From the NCBI GenBank assembly GCA_963747555.1, contig CAVVFZ010000014.1, positions 124,001-188,000 on the forward strand: a stretch of DNA of 64,000 bases, written 5' to 3'. A program made the translations under genes and the position numbers. This document shows positions 62,552 to 64,000 of this stretch, one piece after another (within the stretch, counting starts at the first letter, position 1; every line of letters starts with the position of its first letter). The stretch comes from DUZB01 sp963747555 (GTDB lineage Bacteria > Desulfobacterota > DSM-4660 > Desulfatiglandales > Desulfatiglandaceae). Under the pieces are notes generated by a model. That model did not search any database. It saw only the letters and a program-made list of their open reading frames with translations, and had not been told where the DNA came from.

Positions 62552-62905
62552 ATGGAATTTGCCATAGAATTTTACGAAAGTCGTTCCGGGGCGTGTCCGC
62601 TTAAGGGGTTTTTAAACGAGTTAAAGGAATCCGACCCCGGGGATTTCGCGGCTGTGATGGCCGGGATAGCCAAGCTTCGAAACAGGCGATACCATATCCC
62701 GCCCCTTTCCAAGCCCATTGGCGATGGTTTATTTGAGCTTAGACATGTGGGAAAACTGAATTCCCGTATGCTCTATTTCTTTGTAAAAGGAAAGAAGATT
62801 ATCATGGTTCATGGGATTCGAAACAAGGCAAAAAGCATTACGACAAGAGATCTGAAGGTCGCGCTGGAGAGGAAACGCGATTGGCATGAAAGGTTTGACC
62901 AATGA
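62552..62905 (+). CDS. RelE/HigB-type toxin (phage Gp49-like)
   Basis: 117-residue protein of the RelE/ParE superfamily, HigB/Gp49-like branch. FYESRSGACPLKGFLNEL, then LSKPIGDGLFELRHVGKLNS and SRMLYFFVKGKKIIMVHGIR with KAKSITTRDLKVALER at the end. It likely cleaves mRNA on the ribosome. The antitoxin gene starts 4 bases before its stop; toxin-first order is typical of HigBA. Confidence 0.85.
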   Translation: MEFAIEFYESRSGACPLKGFLNELKESDPGDFAAVMAGIAKLRNRRYHIPPLSKPIGDGLFELRHVGKLNSRMLYFFVKGKKIIMVHGIRNKAKSITTRDLKVALERKRDWHERFDQ

Positions 62906-63261
62906 AACGAAAAACCAATTTTGACAGTTATCTTGAAGAACAAATAAAAGATGCAGGGTTTAAGGAACGCTTCGAAAGGGCCGGCGAGGCCTGGGAAGTG
63001 GCTGTGAAATTGGCTGCCTTGCGCAAGGAAGCAGGCTTATCTCAAAAGGAACTGGCGCAAAAAGTGGGGACAACCCAACAGCAAATCAGCCGTCTGGAAT
63101 CCCCATCTTATGAGGGGCATTCCTTGAGTATGCTGCGTCGCATCGCATCGGTTTTAGGGGCTACTGTTTACGTCCAAATTCAACGAATAGACCGTTCCGG
63201 ACATTCGGCCGTGGCTGAACACGTTACAACCTATAACAACAATAGATGCGACTTAAATTGA
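62902..63261 (+). CDS. XRE-family antitoxin (HigA-like)
   Basis: 119-residue partner of the toxin above (ATGA overlap). A helical N-terminal part is followed by an HTH_XRE domain LSQKELAQKVGTTQQQISRLE (residues about 46-66), which binds DNA to autoregulate the pair and neutralises the toxin. No operator was identified in the ~130 bp upstream of the toxin. Confidence 0.88.
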   Translation: MKRKTNFDSYLEEQIKDAGFKERFERAGEAWEVAVKLAALRKEAGLSQKELAQKVGTTQQQISRLESPSYEGHSLSMLRRIASVLGATVYVQIQRIDRSGHSAVAEHVTTYNNNRCDLN

Positions 63262-63290
63262 AGACAGTTCACCGGCCATCTTTTCACTTG

Positions 63291-63340
63291 GTTCCCAAGT
63301 TCCGGCTTGGGAACCCATTGCCGGGAAGCTCCAGCTTCCC
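63291..63340. repeat. Tandem REP-like hairpins
   Basis: Two hairpins: GTTCCCAAG (63291-63299) with CTTGGGAAC (63306-63314), and GGGAAGCT (63323-63330) with AGCTTCCC (63333-63340). Both carry the GGGAA core and are similar to one another. This type of short hairpin repeat is dispersed in many Desulfobacterota and cyanobacterial genomes. It may end the toxin-antitoxin transcript. The rest of 63262-63652 shows no gene. Confidence 0.65.
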
Positions 63341-63652
63341 GAAACGGAGCTATGACCACTGAAATTGATCTCCAAATATCCTGTTTTCCGCAATTTTTGT
63401 GCACCTTCTTGAAAAAACAAGACAAAAAAACGACATTGCCCGAAAAACGTTCCCATCTGTGACCTTATCTGACAAAACCATATGATATAGTCCCAGGCGA
63501 CGGTCGTGCAGAACACGGATTTTTCATTCAATAAGTTACGCTGTCAAACGCGACTGCATGAACGAAAGAATCTCAGAAAATCTTTCCGTTGCGCCAAGCG
63601 GCAAAAAAGCTTAATCTCCTTTTTTGGTTCAAATGCACATGGAGGCAACATC

Positions 63653-63925
63653 ATGGGTCGAAATATTCCTGTTAACCCGGATGTTCCGCCGTGGGCGAGA
63701 GAGACAGCCGGCTGGTCGCTTGAAGATGTTGCCCTCAAAATGAAAAAGGATATAGATGCCGTCTCGGCCCGGGAAAGAGGCGAATCAGCCCCACCTACAT
63801 CCAATTGAAAGAAACTGGTTTATCAGATATTCAAGCGGCCCATCGCACTCTTTTTCTTCCCCGGCCCACCCGAGGAAAAGTCTCCCAAGCAGTCTTTTCG
63901 AACATTATCCGACGAGAGGTCGGCA
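63653..63925 (+). pseudogene. XRE/ImmA-IrrE regulator remnant with two frame breaks
   Basis: MGRNIPVNPDVPPWARETAG, SLEDVALKMKKD and ERGES form the N-terminal HTH of ImmA/IrrE-type stress regulators. One base seems missing near 63787 (ES to SPTYIQL) and one is extra near 63813 (KE to LVYQIFKRPIALFFFPGPPE). The product then stops resembling the family after FRTLSD, and no zinc HExxH metallopeptidase domain follows. So both frame breaks and truncation are seen. GGAGG precedes the ATG. Confidence 0.65.
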
Positions 63926-63928
63926 AAC

Positions 63929-64000
63929 ATGAAAAAACGACTTCGCAAGAAGAAGTATTATGGCGAATTTACCGAGTGGGGCAGGAAAATCCTCATTTTC
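63929..64000 (+). CDS. Start of a DUF469/YggL-like gene (cut by window end)
   Basis: ATG 63929 after GAGAGG opens MKKRLRKKKYYGEFTEWGRK, which resembles the N-terminus of the YggL/DUF469 family of ~100-residue proteins (KRLRKKxxxGEF). It is in the same frame as the XRE remnant before it, which may explain how the remnant runs on. Only 24 residues are visible. Confidence 0.55.
   Translation, partial: MKKRLRKKKYYGEFTEWGRKILIF

Overview
This window looks like a chromosomal stretch from a member of the Desulfobacterota (former Deltaproteobacteria), probably an anaerobic or sulfate-reducing/syntrophic type. This is inferred from the gene set: indolepyruvate ferredoxin oxidoreductase, an FrhB-type ferredoxin protein, a DHH-CBS-poly(A) polymerase fusion, an extended acyl-CoA dehydrogenase, several Liv and TRAP uptake systems, and REP-like repeats with a decayed REP-associated transposase. 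No rRNA or prophage is present, so the placement is not certain.

Layout. 1-2.7 kb: end of serC, asnS, and a metallo-beta-lactamase (MBL) gene on the other strand. 3.3-16.2 kb: one long catabolic island on the + strand, led by a LacI-type regulator with two abutting perfect operators. It encodes a cyclase-type hydrolase, a HisD-family dehydrogenase, an SDR, a complete Liv ABC transporter, a Tm-1/UPF0261 protein, a lactonase-like MBL, a class II aldolase, a GlcG/HbpS protein and a 3-hydroxyisobutyrate dehydrogenase-like gene broken in a G9 tract. Its substrate is unknown. 16.4-26.8 kb: housekeeping genes (comM, rpoZ, dnaJ, dksA-like, DHH-CBS-PAP fusion, trpS, scpA, scpB, rluB-like, tRNA-Val). 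26.8-36.4 kb: lipid and envelope genes, including an acyltransferase-hydrolase fusion and a membrane methyltransferase resembling MddA, plus a receiver protein, an MFS carrier and a Spy/CpxP-like protein. 35.6-43.5 kb: a divergent GntR regulator facing a dihydrolipoamide dehydrogenase-like enzyme, a glutaredoxin/radical-SAM-like protein without cluster cysteines, an aryl-sulfotransferase-like gene and a TRAP transporter. This block holds a dense group of about seven frame breaks. 43.5-53.5 kb: a patchwork of receivers, orphan domains, gene remnants (MazE, DUF4258, ACT, RAYT) and a penicillin acylase. 53.5-55.9 kb: a BKACE / hydroxyacyl-CoA dehydrogenase / CMD-family operon that fits carnitine-like or other beta-keto acid breakdown. 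57.4-62.4 kb: FrhB-like protein, IorAB and a radical SAM protein. 62.5-64 kb: a toxin-antitoxin pair, hairpin repeats, a broken XRE/ImmA gene and the start of a DUF469 gene.

Non-coding structure is a strong theme. A ~256-bp nested palindrome occurs in two full copies with compensatory base changes, one half copy and one or two end remnants. Two other long inverted-repeat elements lie at 29.0-29.2 kb and 49.37-49.52 kb, the latter between two truncated genes. Frame breaks are unusually frequent: HIBADH-like gene, ASST, dctP, dctQ, DUF362, FrhB-like, iorA and XRE. Most need one base removed to restore the frame, so sequencing error and true gene decay must be separated before these genes are called dead.
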